Source: Kribbella albertanoniae (GTDB taxonomy: Bacteria > Actinomycetota > Actinomycetes > Propionibacteriales > Kribbellaceae). From it: a stretch of 33,117 bases of DNA. Numbering within the stretch: the first letter of the stretch is position 1; the number at the start of each line of letters is the position of its first letter. A program made the translations under genes and the position numbers. Below the pieces are notes generated by a model. That model ran no database searches, was not told where the DNA came from, and worked only from the letters and a program-made list of their open reading frames with translations. Shown here in pieces: positions 23,272 through 30,890 of the stretch. The DNA is taken from assembly GCF_004348455.1 (NCBI RefSeq), contig NZ_SMKA01000069.1, positions 1 to 33,117 of the forward strand. Direction: 5' to 3'.

Positions 23272-24279
23272 ATGACCTCTGAGCAGATCTATGTCGGGAG
23301 CTACACCAGTCAGGACGGGGGCGGCGAGGGCATCGGCTTCGGGTCGCTGGACGGCCTTGCGCTGGCGGCGACGACCGCCGACCCGTCGTTCCTGGTGCGG
23401 TCCGCCGATGGGCGGTTCCTCTATGCGACTAACGAGGAGGAGACCGGCCGGGTCAGCGCCTTCGCGATCCAGGCCGACGGCGGGCTCGAGTTCCTGAACG
23501 ACCAGCCGACCGAGGGCATGCACCCGTGCCACCTCGGCATCGACCCGTCCGGCCGGTACCTGCTGTCGGCCAACTACAGCTCCGGCTCGATCGCGATCCA
23601 CCCGATCGGTGCCGACGGCTCACTCGGTACGGCGACCCAGATCCTGCAGCGCCAGGGCACCGGCCCGAACGTCGAGCGGCAGGAGGGTCCGCACGCCCAC
23701 CAGGTCGTCTTCTTCGGTGAATTCGTCTTCGATGTCGACCTCGGCTCGGACACCGTCTACACGTCGACGCTGACCTCGGCCGGCCGCCTCGAAGAGGTTG
23801 ACCTGCTGCAGGTCCACCCCGGTGCCGGTCCGCGGCACCTGGTGTTCCATCCGGGCGGCGGCGCGGCGTACGTGATCAATGAGCTCGACTCCACGCTGAG
23901 CGTCTGCAGCTACGCCGCCGGCAAGCTGGCGGTTGTTCAGACGCTCTCCACCCGCCCGGCCGACTCACCCGGTGAGAGCTACCCAGCCGAGCTGCTCATC
24001 TCCGCCGACGGCCGCTTCCTCTACGGCTCGAACCGCGGCGACGACACCATCGCCGTCTTCGCGGTCGCTGCGGATGCCCTCTCGGCCGAGCTCGTCCAGA
24101 CCATCGACTCCGGTGGCAACTGGCCGCGCCACCTGGCCTTCAGCACGGATGGCACCCGTCTCTACGCAGCCAACGAGCGCTCCGACACCATCGCGACGTA
24201 CGGGATCTCCGACGGCCTGCTGACACCTGCTGGTGATCCGACAAGCTGGCCGAAGCCGGTCTGCGTCCTGCCGGTCTAA
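23272..24279 (+). CDS. Lactonase-family beta-propeller (6-phosphogluconolactonase-like)
   Basis: The 335-residue protein has the seven-bladed lactonase propeller of the YbhE/Pgl type. Repeated blade motifs are visible, such as SADGRFLYATNEE, DPSGRYLLSANY, HPGGGAAYVINE, SADGRFLYGSNRG and STDGTRLYAANE. HPCHLGIDP and GPHAHQVVF carry the conserved histidines. Members hydrolyse 6-phosphogluconolactone in the pentose phosphate pathway or other sugar lactones. The ATG at 23272 follows CAGGGT (23259-23264) by 7 nt. The stop overlaps the convergent SecDF-like gene by 4 nt. Confidence 0.87.
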   Translation: MTSEQIYVGSYTSQDGGGEGIGFGSLDGLALAATTADPSFLVRSADGRFLYATNEEETGRVSAFAIQADGGLEFLNDQPTEGMHPCHLGIDPSGRYLLSANYSSGSIAIHPIGADGSLGTATQILQRQGTGPNVERQEGPHAHQVVFFGEFVFDVDLGSDTVYTSTLTSAGRLEEVDLLQVHPGAGPRHLVFHPGGGAAYVINELDSTLSVCSYAAGKLAVVQTLSTRPADSPGESYPAELLISADGRFLYGSNRGDDTIAVFAVAADALSAELVQTIDSGGNWPRHLAFSTDGTRLYAANERSDTIATYGISDGLLTPAGDPTSWPKPVCVLPV

Positions 24280-24860
24280 CCCGTGATGTCGGAGGCCAGC
24301 TTCTTGGCCTCCTTGCTGGTGAAGTTGCCGGCGATCTGGACCTGACCGGCGGTGATCGCGCCGCTGACGGTCGGGGCCGAGACGACCTTGTCCTTGACCA
24401 CGATCGCCAGCTGGTTCCTGGGCGGCTGCTTCGTGACCAGGTCGGTGGTCAGGGCCGCGAACACCTTGGTGCCCTGGGTATCGAGGGTGAGCGTGATCAG
24501 CCAGCCAGTGCCCTGGGTGTTCGGCGCCGCCTCCACCTTGGTGACGTGACTGCCGTCCAGCTCGACCTGGCCGAGCGTGTACCGCGTTCCGTCGTCGCTG
24601 CACCGGACATTCGCGGCGAGCGGGCCCTTCGCGCACGCGTTCGGCTCCAGCTTCACCACCCGCCGGAACTGCAGCGTGTCCGCCGCGGCCGGCTTCGGCG
24701 GTGCGGGCTCCTGCTCCTCGTTCACCCGCTTGAGCACGATCACGACGATCCCCGCGAGCGTCGCGATCAGCACCACCACGAGCAGCAGAACCAACACCAC
24801 CGGCCCCCGGCTGCGCTTGACCGGGGCGCCGGGCTGCGGAGGCGGATACGACTGAGCCAT
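24276..24860 (-). CDS. Single-pass membrane protein with SecDF P1-head-like domain
   Basis: The 194-residue protein has a Pro-rich cytoplasmic start (about 4-13), one transmembrane helix (about 20-43) and an outside domain. The C-terminal 90 residues resemble the P1 head subdomain of SecD: ITLTLDTQGTKVFAALTTDL, QLAIVVKDKVVSAPTVSGAI, then GQVQIAGNFTSKEAKKLAS. SecD proper adds six transmembrane helices and is far larger, so this is a stand-alone relative, not the export motor. The ATG at 24860 is preferred, with TAGCAT 8 nt upstream; ATG at 24884 would add eight residues. It could assist secretion, but that is inference. Confidence 0.7.
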   Translation of the reverse strand: MAQSYPPPQPGAPVKRSRGPVVLVLLLVVVLIATLAGIVVIVLKRVNEEQEPAPPKPAAADTLQFRRVVKLEPNACAKGPLAANVRCSDDGTRYTLGQVELDGSHVTKVEAAPNTQGTGWLITLTLDTQGTKVFAALTTDLVTKQPPRNQLAIVVKDKVVSAPTVSGAITAGQVQIAGNFTSKEAKKLASDITG

Positions 24861-24894
24861 GGCACCGGATGCTACCGATGCCATGGCTCCGCGT

Positions 24895-25197
24895 TCAGAC
24901 CGTGACGAGCTTTTCGAAGAAGAATTCGTGCTTCAGGAACGAGACGTCGTACTCATGTCCCGGCTGCGGCGGCAGCAACTGCGCGGCCTGGAACAACCGC
25001 CAGCCGTCCTTCAACGCATCCAGCCCACTCGCGTACGGCGGTACGTCGCTGTCCCCGGTCGTCGGCGACGTCGCCCCCGTCCCGTCGTAGGTCGACCAGC
25101 CGACGACGCGTGCGTCCAGTGCGGACGAGGCCAGGTACAGCACCAGCACCTGCTGGCGGACCGTCTGCTGGGTGGCTTCAGTGCTGACAGCGGTCAT
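24895..25197 (-). CDS. Small protein of unknown function in PhyH operon
   Basis: I do not recognise this 100-residue protein. It has no signal peptide or membrane helix. The N-terminal 30 residues predict a helix-strand (TVRQQVLVLYLASSALDARV), the middle is Ser/Thr/Gly-rich, and the C-terminus (LKDGWRLFQAAQLLPPQPG, then EYDVSFLKHEFFFEKL) looks like the conserved part. Its ATG overlaps the stop of the dioxygenase gene by 4 nt (ATGA), so it is translationally coupled and likely works with that enzyme. The length and coupling support a real gene. Confidence 0.7.
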   Translation of the reverse strand: MTAVSTEATQQTVRQQVLVLYLASSALDARVVGWSTYDGTGATSPTTGDSDVPPYASGLDALKDGWRLFQAAQLLPPQPGHEYDVSFLKHEFFFEKLVTV

Positions 25198-26054
25198 GCG
25201 ATCACCTTCTTGGCGTGGGGGTTGACGCTGCGCTGGGAGACCACGCGCTGCGGGCGGTTCGACACCCGGGTCACCCAGTAGTCCGGGTCGAACGTGTCGT
25301 CACCGGTGATCGCCTGCCACAGCTTCACCCGGTTGTAGATCTCCAGCCGGCCGGTCGCGTTCTCGTACCACGGGAAGGACTGGCTCAGCTCGCGCGCCAC
25401 GTCCTCGTCGTACAGGTCCTCGAGGTTCCACAGCCGGACCTGACGGACGGTCGGGTTGAAGCGGATCTTGAACATGTACCGGTCGATCGCACTGTCGTTC
25501 TTGCGGCCGCCGTGCCAGATGCCGTGGTGCAGGAACTGGACGGTGCCGGCCGGGCAGACCAGGCGGGTCTGGCCGAGCAGGTTCTGGTAGCGGCCGGTGT
25601 CGGACTCGTTGGTACGGCGCAGGTGACTGCCGGGGACACTGAGCGTGCCGCCCATCTCCAGCGTGACGTCCTGCGGGTAGTACATGAGCTGGACGTCGAA
25701 CGCGTCCGGCCGTACGTCGATGATCGCGTCACCGTGCAGGTTCTGCGCCTCGCCCTCGTGCGCCTTGCGGATGTGCACGGCGTGATGGTCGACCGTCGGC
25801 TCCGGGCCGACCAGGCTGTGGATCGCGCCGGCCACCTCGGGCAGCTGCACCAGCCGCTGGACGAATTCGCTGTCCACGAATGCCTCCGACAGCGGGGTGC
25901 CGTAGGGGACGCCGGGGATGCCGTTGTCGAGGACCTCGATCGCCTGCCGGTTCATCTCGTCCGGTACGACGGCGTCCATCCGGAGCGACCCCGTCGCCAC
26001 GAAATGCGCCATCTGAACCGAGCTGAGCAGGTTCTTCTGATGCGGATGAGGCAT
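25194..26054 (-). CDS. Phytanoyl-CoA dioxygenase family protein (Fe(II)/2-oxoglutarate)
   Basis: The 286-residue protein has the PhyH jelly-roll with the iron facial triad: His107 and Asp109 (LHGDA), and a distal His181 (GIWHGG), with Arg192 placed to bind 2-oxoglutarate. PhyH-family enzymes hydroxylate or otherwise oxidise diverse small molecules; the substrate is not readable here. It is first in a two-gene operon with the coupled small protein and faces an AraC-type regulator across 101 nt holding TGGTGGT repeats. This suggests inducible metabolism of one compound. The ATG at 26054 gives a full-length family member. Confidence 0.85.
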   Translation of the reverse strand: MPHPHQKNLLSSVQMAHFVATGSLRMDAVVPDEMNRQAIEVLDNGIPGVPYGTPLSEAFVDSEFVQRLVQLPEVAGAIHSLVGPEPTVDHHAVHIRKAHEGEAQNLHGDAIIDVRPDAFDVQLMYYPQDVTLEMGGTLSVPGSHLRRTNESDTGRYQNLLGQTRLVCPAGTVQFLHHGIWHGGRKNDSAIDRYMFKIRFNPTVRQVRLWNLEDLYDEDVARELSQSFPWYENATGRLEIYNRVKLWQAITGDDTFDPDYWVTRVSNRPQRVVSQRSVNPHAKKVIA

Positions 26055-26072
26055 GGTTCTCCCTCTCGGGGG

Positions 26073-26147
26073 TGGTGGTTACTACTCCACAACGCTAGGT
26101 CGAGTCCTCGTTGGATCGCGTGGGTTGTGATCACCACTGGTGGTAAT
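26073..26147. promoter_or_regulatory. Divergent operator region between PhyH operon and AraC gene
   Basis: TGGTGGTTAC (26073-26082) and TGGTGGTAAT (26138-26147) are near-direct repeats 65 bp apart. The second is part of ACCAC-TG-GTGGT (26133-26144). TAATTT (26144-26149) lies 6 nt before the AraC ATG at 26156, so it can act as a -10 for a leaderless transcript. Paired half-sites at a distance suit AraC-type binding and looping. Confidence 0.45.
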
Positions 26148-26155
26148 TTTTCACC

Positions 26156-26914
26156 ATGATTGCGTTGCGACTGGCTGCGCCGCCCGAGGTTGTCAACGTC
26201 GGCTCCGGGATCCACGGCACCCGCTCGCTGCGCGATACCTTCCAGCTCCCCGACCTCTGGCAGTTGCACCTCTACACGTACTCCGCCGACCTGACCGTCG
26301 CCGGTACGACGTACGCCGTGGAGCCGGGGTATGTGTCGCTCACTCCGGCCGGCTCTTTGGTTCAGTTCGACTACCGCGGGCGCTCCGAGCACCTCTATGC
26401 CCACTTCCGCCCGTCTGCTCTGGGCGAGCCGTCGTACCTGCCCGTCGTACAGGACGCTGGGACCACCGCGCCGCTGCTGACGGGCCTGATGCGTTCGGCT
26501 CTGGAAGCGTCTCCGTCCGGATCGGCCCGGGTGGCCGCTGAGGTCTGGACGGTCCTCTGGCACCTGACCGATCTGGCCACCGCTCCGCTGGGCGACTCGC
26601 GTCACCCCGCGCTGGCCACCGCCACCGCGCACATCGAAGCCAACCTCGGCCGCCCGCTCACCGTCGCCATGGTCGCGCGCGTGGCCGGCGTCTCCCACAA
26701 CCACCTGACGCGGCTCTTCCAAGCCGAAACTGGCACGACCGTCATCGCCTACATCCGCCACCGCCGGATGACCAGAGCCCGGCACCTCCTGGCGGCCTCC
26801 ACCCTCTCCATCCCAGCGATCGCCGCGACCGTAGGCATCCCCGACCTGCAAGCCTTCAACAAGGCCTGCCACCGAGAACTGGGCGCCTCCCCACGCGCGA
26901 TCCGCACCGCCTAG
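26156..26914 (+). CDS. AraC-family transcriptional regulator
   Basis: The 252-residue protein has an N-terminal cupin-like sensing domain (about 10-140, with VEPGYVSLTPAG) and a C-terminal double helix-turn-helix (about 155-250: VARVAGVSHNHLTRLFQAE and IAATVGIPDLQAFNKACHRE, ending GASPRAIR). It should control the divergent PhyH operon and itself through the repeats between them. The ATG at 26156 has no ribosome-binding site but a TAATTT hexamer 6 nt upstream. It ends 3 nt from the convergent TetR gene. Confidence 0.9.
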   Translation: MIALRLAAPPEVVNVGSGIHGTRSLRDTFQLPDLWQLHLYTYSADLTVAGTTYAVEPGYVSLTPAGSLVQFDYRGRSEHLYAHFRPSALGEPSYLPVVQDAGTTAPLLTGLMRSALEASPSGSARVAAEVWTVLWHLTDLATAPLGDSRHPALATATAHIEANLGRPLTVAMVARVAGVSHNHLTRLFQAETGTTVIAYIRHRRMTRARHLLAASTLSIPAIAATVGIPDLQAFNKACHRELGASPRAIRTA

Positions 26915-26917
26915 CTT

Positions 26918-27499
26918 CTACGCGCGGAGCAGGACGCGAACCTGACTTCTGATTTCCTCGACGACCTCGTCGACCGGCTTGGCCCGGTTGATGGTTGCGG
27001 CCATGCTGATGAACATGATCGCGGACACGATGTGCGCGAGCGTCGCGGCCTCGTCGACGTCCTCTCGCTGCAGGACTTCCGCGATCGCCTCTTCGGTCTG
27101 CAGGGTCAGCACGAGCGCGTCCCGGTGGTGCGGTTCCTCCGGATCACCGAACACGATCTCGCGCAGGTAGGTCCGCCCGTTGTCGACCTGCTTGCGGTTG
27201 CACTCCACGACCGGGCGGACGATCGCCATCACCGCATCCAGTACGTCGGTGCAGCGCTCGGCCGCGGATCGACCTTCCGCGAGCGCATCGGCGTACCCGG
27301 AGTTCTGCACGAGTAGCAGGAGTTCGCCCTTGGACTTGGCATAGAGGAACAGCGTGCCCGCGCCGATGTCGGCCTTGTCTGCGATCTCCTGGGTGGTGAC
27401 CTCGTCGACGCCGCGCTCGGCGAAGAGCTCTCCGGCGGCGGCGGTGATGCGGTCGAGCTTCTCCTGCTTGTTCCGCTCGCGCCGTCCGGCGGGTGGCAT
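26918..27499 (-). CDS. TetR-family transcriptional regulator
   Basis: The 193-residue protein has the TetR DNA-binding domain (about 12-60: RITAAAGELFAERGVDEVT, then QEIADKADIGAGTLFLYAKSK cited in part) and a helical ligand-binding domain. GGAAGGA stands 8 nt before the ATG at 27499. It is the last gene after an oxidoreductase and a hydrolase on the same strand (19-nt gap to the hydrolase), so it is probably cotranscribed and represses the whole unit through the palindromes at 29375-29403. The ligand is likely a substrate of the two enzymes. Confidence 0.9.
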   Translation of the reverse strand: MPPAGRRERNKQEKLDRITAAAGELFAERGVDEVTTQEIADKADIGAGTLFLYAKSKGELLLLVQNSGYADALAEGRSAAERCTDVLDAVMAIVRPVVECNRKQVDNGRTYLREIVFGDPEEPHHRDALVLTLQTEEAIAEVLQREDVDEAATLAHIVSAIMFISMAATINRAKPVDEVVEEIRSQVRVLLRA

Positions 27500-27518
27500 G
27501 GCTAGCGTCCTTCCGTAC

Positions 27519-28361
27519 TCACAGTTTGAGGAATTCCAGAGCGACCGGCGCGAACTTGTCGTGGAACTGGAAGATGCCGCCGTGCCCGGAATCAGGGTAG
27601 ATGACCAGCTCCGAGCCCTTGATCCGGCGGTGCAGGTCCTCGGACAGCACCGAGGGCACCATCCGGTCGTTGTCGCCGTTGGCGATCAGGGTCGGCTGCG
27701 TGACCTTCGACAGATCGGCCGGCGCTGAGCGCCCCCACTTCTTGATCGCCTTCAGCTGGGTCTGGAACGCCCGGGTGGAGATCTTCGCGTCGCGGTCGGC
27801 AGTGCGCTCCTCGAGCCGCTGCACGAACGCCCGCCCCGCCGCTTTTCCGGTGGGATTGCGGTTGAAGAACAGGAACTCCTTGGGATCCGAGCGGGTCAAC
27901 GTCGCGCGCAGGATGTCGTAGTACGTCACACCGGCGACCTTGTCCATGTCCTTCCCGCCTGCCGGTCCGGTGCCGGTGAGGACGAGCTTGCGGACCAGGT
28001 CGGGGTGCTTCTCCACGAGAGCCTGGGCGACCATGCCGCCGAGCGAGAACGAGAACACGTCGATCGTGTCGAAGCCGAGCGCAGTGACGAAGTCGTAGGC
28101 GTCGTCGGCCATCGCCTCCACACTGTCCGGCACCTTCCCGGTCGACGCCCCGACGCCGCGCTGGTCGAAGGCGATCACGTGCCTGGTTTGTGCGATGGGG
28201 TCGACTATGCGCGGGTCCCAGTTGTCCAGGGTCGCGGCGAGATGGACGAAGAAGACGACGGGGATGCCGCCCTTCGGCCCGAGTTCGCGGTAGGCGTAGG
28301 TGACGCCGTTGGCGTCGACTGTCCGGGTGGGCGCGTCCTTGTACGCCGTGATGACGTTCAT
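27519..28361 (-). CDS. Alpha/beta hydrolase
   Basis: The 280-residue protein has the hydrolase fold with the nucleophile elbow FSFSLGGM (serine near 107), the acidic residue in NGDNDRMVP (about 229-237) and the histidine in DSGHGGIFQ (about 258-266). The oxyanion HG motif reads HLAA. Relatives are esterases, lactonases or C-C hydrolases such as non-haem haloperoxidase-like proteins; the substrate is unknown. Its ATG overlaps the upstream oxidoreductase stop by 4 nt. Cotranscribed with a quinone-reductase-like enzyme under TetR control, it may act in detoxification. Confidence 0.87.
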   Translation of the reverse strand: MNVITAYKDAPTRTVDANGVTYAYRELGPKGGIPVVFFVHLAATLDNWDPRIVDPIAQTRHVIAFDQRGVGASTGKVPDSVEAMADDAYDFVTALGFDTIDVFSFSLGGMVAQALVEKHPDLVRKLVLTGTGPAGGKDMDKVAGVTYYDILRATLTRSDPKEFLFFNRNPTGKAAGRAFVQRLEERTADRDAKISTRAFQTQLKAIKKWGRSAPADLSKVTQPTLIANGDNDRMVPSVLSEDLHRRIKGSELVIYPDSGHGGIFQFHDKFAPVALEFLKL

Positions 28362-29359
28362 GCTGTTTCTCCTGTTTCGGTTGTTCTGCTGATGACGGTC
28401 TTGCCGCCCTTGCCCAGTGACTGCATCGCCTCGACGGTCTGGTCGAAGCCGAAGACCCGTCGGACCACCGGGCGCACGGCACCCTTGTCGACGAGCTTGG
28501 TGATTTCGCGCAGCTGATCACCGCTGGCGCGCATGAAGAGGAACTCGTACGTCACTTTCCGGCGCCGCGCTTGGCGGCGGATGCTGCTGCTGAGGACGGT
28601 CATCGCGAGCCGGAGCAGCGGATTCGCGCCGATTTCACGACCGAACGCCGGGTCCGGTGGGCCTGCAATCCCGATCGCCTTCCCGCCAGGACGCAGTACC
28701 CGCAGGCTTTTCTCGAGGTTCTCGCCACCGAGGCTGTCCAGTACGACGTCGTACCCGTCGAGGAGCTGTTCGAAGTCCTCACTGCGGTAGTCGATGACGT
28801 GATCCGCCCCGAGCTCCTTTGCAAAGTCGGCGTCATCCGCCCCGACCGTCGTAGCCACCGTCGCGCCGAGGTGCTTGGCGAGCTGGATCGCGATCGTCCC
28901 GACACTGCCGGCCCCGGCATGGATGAGCACCCGTTGCCCCGGCTGCAGATTGGCCCGCTCAACGAGCGCCTGCCACGCGGTCAACGCCACCAACGGCAAC
29001 GAAGCCGCTTCCTCAAAACTGAGGTCAGCCGGCTTGAGCGCAACGTCCTCCTCAGCAATCGCGATCCGCTCCGCAAACGTCCCGATCCTGCTGGGCCGCG
29101 CGTAAACCTCGTCGCCTGGTGCGAATGCGCGAACCTTCGAACCGGTCGCGATCACCGTCCCAGCCACATCGTGGCCAAGGGTCAACGGCAGCTCGTACCT
29201 CAGGATCTGCCGGAACTCACCTTTGCGGATCTTCTCGTCCAGCACATTGAGCCCAGCCGCTCGAACCTCAACCAGCACGTCACCGTCCCCAACCACAGGC
29301 TCAGCAACCTCCGCGCCCACCACCGGCCCCTTGTACTGCCTGACCACGAACGCTCGCAT
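28358..29359 (-). CDS. NADP-dependent MDR-family oxidoreductase (quinone reductase-like)
   Basis: The 333-residue protein belongs to the zinc-free medium-chain dehydrogenase/quinone oxidoreductase group. A GroES-like domain (about 1-120, with GHDVAGTVIATGSKV and GDEVYARPS) is followed by a Rossmann domain with GQRVLIHAGAGSVGTIAIQLAKHLGA-type AGAGSVG (about 149-155) and a DVVLDSLGGE segment. It would reduce quinones or enones with NADPH. It is the first gene after the operator-bearing promoter at 29375-29415; AAGGGTG precedes the ATG. The hydrolase and TetR genes follow in the same unit. Confidence 0.9.
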   Translation of the reverse strand: MRAFVVRQYKGPVVGAEVAEPVVGDGDVLVEVRAAGLNVLDEKIRKGEFRQILRYELPLTLGHDVAGTVIATGSKVRAFAPGDEVYARPSRIGTFAERIAIAEEDVALKPADLSFEEAASLPLVALTAWQALVERANLQPGQRVLIHAGAGSVGTIAIQLAKHLGATVATTVGADDADFAKELGADHVIDYRSEDFEQLLDGYDVVLDSLGGENLEKSLRVLRPGGKAIGIAGPPDPAFGREIGANPLLRLAMTVLSSSIRRQARRRKVTYEFLFMRASGDQLREITKLVDKGAVRPVVRRVFGFDQTVEAMQSLGKGGKTVISRTTETGETA

Positions 29360-29374
29360 GACATCACCCTTATC

Positions 29375-29415
29375 TGAGTTGACTCAATAATGAGTCGACT
29401 CATAATTAAAGTCAA
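29375..29415 (-). promoter_or_regulatory. Promoter with two TetR-type operators
   Basis: On the minus strand TTGACT (29410-29415 complement) and CATTAT (29387-29392 complement) are 17 nt apart, a strong sigma-70-type promoter in unusually AT-rich DNA. ATGAGTCGACTCAT (29390-29403) is a perfect 14-bp palindrome in the spacer, and TGAGTTGACTCA (29375-29386), a near-palindrome with the same TGAGT/ACTCA arms, covers the start region. The TetR protein of the same operon is the likely repressor. Confidence 0.75.
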
Positions 29416-29452
29416 GCCACAAGGCCCCGCCGCCGCGCCCGGCCCTGTCGCC

Positions 29453-29540
29453 AACGACACGTAGTAGTCCCCGATTCGCGGCCGCCGGGCCCCTCCCCGA
29501 GCGCAACCGCATGCCCACCAGCCGACCAGTACGTGTCCTT
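29453..29540. repeat. Imperfect hairpin repeat, copy 4
   Basis: The arms AACGACACGTA (29453-29463) and TACGTGTCCTT (29530-29540) pair with one mismatch. The first 16 nt are identical to 10385-10400 of copy 3, and the interior near 29503-29526 resembles copy 1. It lies in the 249-nt space between the divergent oxidoreductase gene and the small ORF at 29609. The rest of that space holds only the oxidoreductase promoter. Confidence 0.7.
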
Positions 29541-29608
29541 ACCGACGGCTCGCCCCCCGCCTACCGGTCATCCTGGGCCTTCGGATGGGCGAGACCTTGG
29601 AGCAGGCG

Positions 29609-29911
29609 ATGAAATTAGGTGAAGTTGCCGACCGCATCGAGCAGTTCGACGAAGACCTGACGATCTACGCCGCGAGGCCGTGGACGATCGACTCGGAGGC
29701 ATCGCTCGAGGTGAACGAAGACAGCACCACCCGGCCGCTGAACGGCCTGGACTATTTCCTCGAGGTGGACATTGCGGTGGAGGTGATCGAGGCCTGGAGC
29801 ATTCATCGCCCCGGCCAGGTCCCGACCACCGCCGAGCGCTGTGAGGCGATCGTGTTCTACGCGGACAACGACTGCTACCTGATCCCGGGCGGCTACGACC
29901 CCATCAGCTGA
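29609..29911 (+). CDS. Small acidic protein of unknown function
   Basis: I cannot name this 100-residue protein. The sequence is acidic, with no membrane segment: MKLGEVADRIEQFDEDLTIY (1-20), then ARPWTIDSEASLEV, DYFLEVDIAVEVIEAW near the middle and AIVFYADNDCYLI at the end. The pattern of alternating strands and helices looks like a compact soluble domain. ATG at 29609 has GGAG 6 nt upstream; ATG at 29585 lacks one. Its stop overlaps the convergent kinase-like gene by 8 nt. Confidence 0.7.
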   Translation: MKLGEVADRIEQFDEDLTIYAARPWTIDSEASLEVNEDSTTRPLNGLDYFLEVDIAVEVIEAWSIHRPGQVPTTAERCEAIVFYADNDCYLIPGGYDPIS

Positions 29912-30836
29912 CCGCAAGAGCGGCGAGGCCCTCGGTGAGGATGCCTCGGGTGACGGTCAGGCAGTCTTCGCGGTCGGTGCCGGTGAGGGCCTGGTGGGAC
30001 CACAGGACGACGTCCTCGCGGGCGCGGATGTGGCGGTAGTAGCGAACGGCGTCCATGTCGATGGAGTGTTGGCCGTAGCCGCTCAGGAATGCCTCGACCT
30101 GATCCGGCGACGCAGGCCCGACCTCACCCATCCCACCGAGCATGAACATCAGGTCCTGCTCGCGTGGCGCCAGGATCACGTCGTCCCAGTCGATCAGGTG
30201 CAGCCCGTCCTTCGCGACGAGCACGTTGCCGAGGTGTGGATCACCGTGGCACACGACCCGCGGCCCTTCAGGTGTCGGCGGATCGCCAGCCAGCAGTACG
30301 TCGATCGTCTCCGCGTGCTCCTCCCACAGAGCGGCCAGCTCGGGCAGCTCCCCAAGCCGCTCCCACACCTCCTCGGCCACCGCCGGCACCCGCACATCGA
30401 TATGACTGCGCTTCGGCAACGCCTCCCGCAATCGCTCCGGCGGCTCCGCATCATGCACCCGCCGCAGCAGAGCGCCGTACTCGGCCCACTCCGCCCCCGA
30501 CAGCCCAACCTCAGCCGCCCGCGCCCCCTCGATCCACGGCGTCACCGTCAGCCGCTTCTTCTTCCCATGGAAGGTCCACAACCCACCCTCCACCGTCCGC
30601 ACGACCTCCGGTACGCCGGGCAGTCCGCAATCACCCAGGTACGCCGCCACCTGGTGCCCGGTGTTCGTCCCGGCCCCACTCCACTTCACGGCGTACCGAT
30701 TGGTCGCCGTACTGGCCTTCCAGACCTGAGCGGCCAGGTCCGCCCCGTGGCCGACGGGTGAGAGTTCCACCACATCCAGCCCGAAGTCGTCGTACAACCA
30801 CCGCCGCAGCAACGTGTCACCCACGCCGCCCAGCAT
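29904..30836 (-). CDS. Aminoglycoside phosphotransferase-family (APH) protein
   Basis: The 310-residue protein has the APH/choline-kinase fold: an N-terminal lobe with the ATP-binding lysine in NRYAVKWSG (about 46-54), the catalytic loop VCHGDPHLGNVL (Asp and Asn, about 194-205) and the metal-binding IDWDDV (about 213-218). The family phosphorylates aminoglycosides, choline, homoserine-like or sugar alcohol substrates; genuine resistance cannot be claimed from sequence. The ATG at 30836 is 54 nt from the YajQ gene upstream on the same strand, with a hairpin between them. Confidence 0.85.
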   Translation of the reverse strand: MLGGVGDTLLRRWLYDDFGLDVVELSPVGHGADLAAQVWKASTATNRYAVKWSGAGTNTGHQVAAYLGDCGLPGVPEVVRTVEGGLWTFHGKKKRLTVTPWIEGARAAEVGLSGAEWAEYGALLRRVHDAEPPERLREALPKRSHIDVRVPAVAEEVWERLGELPELAALWEEHAETIDVLLAGDPPTPEGPRVVCHGDPHLGNVLVAKDGLHLIDWDDVILAPREQDLMFMLGGMGEVGPASPDQVEAFLSGYGQHSIDMDAVRYYRHIRAREDVVLWSHQALTGTDREDCLTVTRGILTEGLAALAVS

Positions 30837-30871
30837 GCCCGCCCCACCGGCCCGCGGCGACCCGTTAACCG

Positions 30872-30886
30872 GGCCGCCGTCCGGCC
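30872..30886 (-). terminator. Weak terminator-like hairpin after yajQ gene
   Basis: GGCCG (30872-30876) and CGGCC (30882-30886) pair just beyond the stop of the YajQ gene (30891). The stem is short and no T-run follows, so termination may be partial and read into the kinase gene. Confidence 0.35.
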
Positions 30887-30890
30887 TGTG

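Noticed and set aside
29904..30836. The APH-family gene as an antibiotic resistance gene
   Set aside because: The fold is shared by many small-molecule kinases and no resistance-specific subfamily signature is apparent.
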